Origin: Sinorhizobium sp.
Lineage (GTDB): Bacteria > Pseudomonadota > Alphaproteobacteria > Rhizobiales > Rhizobiaceae
Assembly: GCA_031178305.1 (NCBI GenBank)
Contig: JAPSJG010000210.1
Location: 1-6,775, forward strand
Length of the DNA: 6,775 nucleotides
Reading direction: 5' to 3'
Below are positions 5,501 through 6,775 of the stretch, in pieces; positions within the stretch are counted from its first letter, which is position 1; the number at the start of each line of letters is the position of its first letter. Made by a program: the position numbers and the translations under genes. The notes under the pieces were generated by a model. That model was not told the DNA's origin and did no database searches. It saw only the letters and a program-made list of their open reading frames with translations.

Positions 5501-6775
5501 TCAAGATCCGGCAAGCGTCATGCCCCCGATAGCCAATGTAGGTGCGGCTGTGCCGAACTTCCTGTCGATGTCGTCTGCCGGCGTCAGCGCCATGAACATC
5601 TGCTTCAGATTGGAAGCAATCGTCACCTCGGAAACCGGGAAGGTGATTTCGCCGTTCTCGATCCAAAAGCCGGAAGCGCCGCGGCTATACTCGCCCGTCA
5701 CCATGTTGACGCCCTGGCCGATCAGCTCGGTCACGTAGAAACCGGTGCCGATGCTGCGGATCAGGTCGTCGCGGGAAATGTCGCCCGGTTCGAGGGCGAG
5801 ATTGGTGGAGGCGGGGTTGACCGTGGGGCCGCCGCGCACGCCGCGCCCATTTGTCTGAAGCCCGAGTTCCCTCGCCGCCGAAGTCGAGAGGAACCAGTGC
5901 CTGAGTACGCCATCCTCGACCATGGACAGCTTCGAGCCGGTTACTCCTTCGCCATCGAAGGGGCGCGAGGAGGCGCCGCGCAGGACCAGCGGATCGTCGG
6001 TGACGGCAATGCCGGACCTCATGATCTGCTTGCCCATCATGTCTCGCAGGAAGCTCGTCTTACGCGCGACTGAAGCCCCGTTGATGGCACCCGCAAGATG
6101 CCCGACGAATCCGCGGGCCATGCGCGGATCGTAAACGACGGTGACATTCTTCCGGGTCGCGACCCGGCGGGGGTTGACCCGCGCGACGGCCCGTTCGCCG
6201 GCGACTTGGCCGATATCCTCGGGCGTGCGCAGCTCGTCGAAATAGAGCCGGCTGTCATAGTCATAGTCCCGCTCCATCTTCGTGCCTTCGCCCGCGATCG
6301 CACTGACGGACCGGCCGAAGCGGGTCGCCATATAGGAGCCGGAAAAACCATGAGAGGTGACGAGCACTAAGCCGCCCATGCCGGCGCTAGCGCCGGCGCC
6401 ACTCGAATTCGTGACTCCCGGCACAGCCAGCGCTGCCGCTTCCGCGGCGAGCGCCGCCTCCGTCAGCGCTTCCGTCGAGACTTCACGGCCGTCGAACAAG
6501 TCTAGGTCCGGATAGGATTTCGCCAATCGCTCGGGGTCGGCAAGCGATGCATAAGGGTCCTCGGGCGAGGCCTTCGCCATCGCGACAGCGCGCTCGGCCA
6601 AGAGCTTCAAGTCGAAGCCCGGGTTTGCAGCGACGCTCGCCACGCGGCGCCCGACAAAGACCCTGAGCGAAAACTCGTCGCTTTCGGAGGATTCCGTCCC
6701 CTCGACCTTGCCGAGTCGCACGGAAACGGAGCGGGAACGACCGCGCACGACGACGGCATCGGCGGCATCGGCACC
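5501..6775 (-). CDS. pmbA: Metalloprotease-complex subunit PmbA/TldE (5' end outside window)
   Basis: This is most of PmbA (TldE), the partner of TldD in a heterodimeric protease that trims peptides such as microcins and degrades unfolded peptides in the cytoplasm. The frame is open to the right edge, where it reads GADAADAVVVRGRSRSVSV. A GTG at 6748 is an internal Val codon, and about 20-25 N-terminal residues lie outside. The visible 424 residues include a helical region with a variable Ala-rich part, SHGFSGSYMATR (about 141-152) and ERDYDYDSR (168-176). The family's C-terminal glycine-rich signature follows, with MVTGEYSRGASGFWIENGE (358-376) and PVSEVTIASNL (380-390). No HExxxH motif is present, as expected for the TldE rather than the TldD subunit. 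TldD is not in the window. It is the most upstream visible gene of the - strand cluster, with cysQ starting 61 bp after its stop. Confidence 0.94.
   Translation of the reverse strand, partial: GADAADAVVVRGRSRSVSVRLGKVEGTESSESDEFSLRVFVGRRVASVAANPGFDLKLLAERAVAMAKASPEDPYASLADPERLAKSYPDLDLFDGREVSTEALTEAALAAEAAALAVPGVTNSSGAGASAGMGGLVLVTSHGFSGSYMATRFGRSVSAIAGEGTKMERDYDYDSRLYFDELRTPEDIGQVAGERAVARVNPRRVATRKNVTVVYDPRMARGFVGHLAGAINGASVARKTSFLRDMMGKQIMRSGIAVTDDPLVLRGASSRPFDGEGVTGSKLSMVEDGVLRHWFLSTSAARELGLQTNGRGVRGGPTVNPASTNLALEPGDISRDDLIRSIGTGFYVTELIGQGVNMVTGEYSRGASGFWIENGEITFPVSEVTIASNLKQMFMALTPADDIDRKFGTAAPTLAIGGMTLAGS

Noticed and set aside
5258..6073. A 271-codon + strand frame crossing the cysQ-pmbA junction
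   Set aside because: Antisense to both genes and rich in Arg, His and Ala; no start signal or family match.
6746..6748. GTG at 6748 as the start of pmbA
   Set aside because: The frame continues to the window edge with family-like sequence (GADAADAVV), so this is an internal Val codon and the true start lies outside.

Overview
The window is a GC-rich stretch of ordinary chromosomal coding DNA from an alphaproteobacterium. The proteins and the gene order (mutL, a DUF2093 gene, then lpxK, waaA, a DUF4170 gene, cysQ and pmbA on the other strand) point to Rhizobiaceae, most likely a Sinorhizobium/Ensifer relative. That placement comes from recognising protein families and gene order, not from a database search. 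I see no insertion sequence, phage gene, tRNA, rRNA or CRISPR array.

Layout. On the + strand, bases 1-724 are the 3' end of mutL, cut by the left edge, and 827-1060 hold a small DUF2093 gene. Everything else is on the - strand and reads from right to left: pmbA/tldE (cut by the right edge, ends at 5501), a cysQ-type bisphosphate nucleotidase (5439-4627), a 78-residue DUF4170 protein (4567-4331), waaA/kdtA, the Kdo transferase (4290-2968), a HAD-family phosphatase (2964-2263), and lpxK, the lipid A 4'-kinase (2124-1084). The two blocks converge, with 23 bp between the DUF2093 stop and the lpxK stop. No gap between genes exceeds 138 bp.

How the genes fit together. WaaA and LpxK act on the same late lipid A intermediates: LpxK adds the 4'-phosphate and WaaA then attaches Kdo, at the inner face of the cytoplasmic membrane. 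The HAD enzyme starts 3 bp after waaA and is probably translated with it, but it looks like a phosphoglycolate-phosphatase-type enzyme, not the Kdo-8-phosphate phosphatase. CysQ would remove 3'-phosphoadenosine 5'-phosphate left by sulfate assimilation or sulfotransferases, which may matter where surface polysaccharides are sulfated. PmbA is the non-catalytic partner of the TldD peptidase. The DUF2093 and DUF4170 genes have no known function.

The less routine observations are modest: the HAD gene between the two lipid A genes, a weak hairpin and T-tract in the 138-bp gap before lpxK, a 22-codon reading frame that follows the pmbA stop and overlaps the cysQ start, and the small conserved proteins. 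I found no convincing evidence for a wholly new system here.
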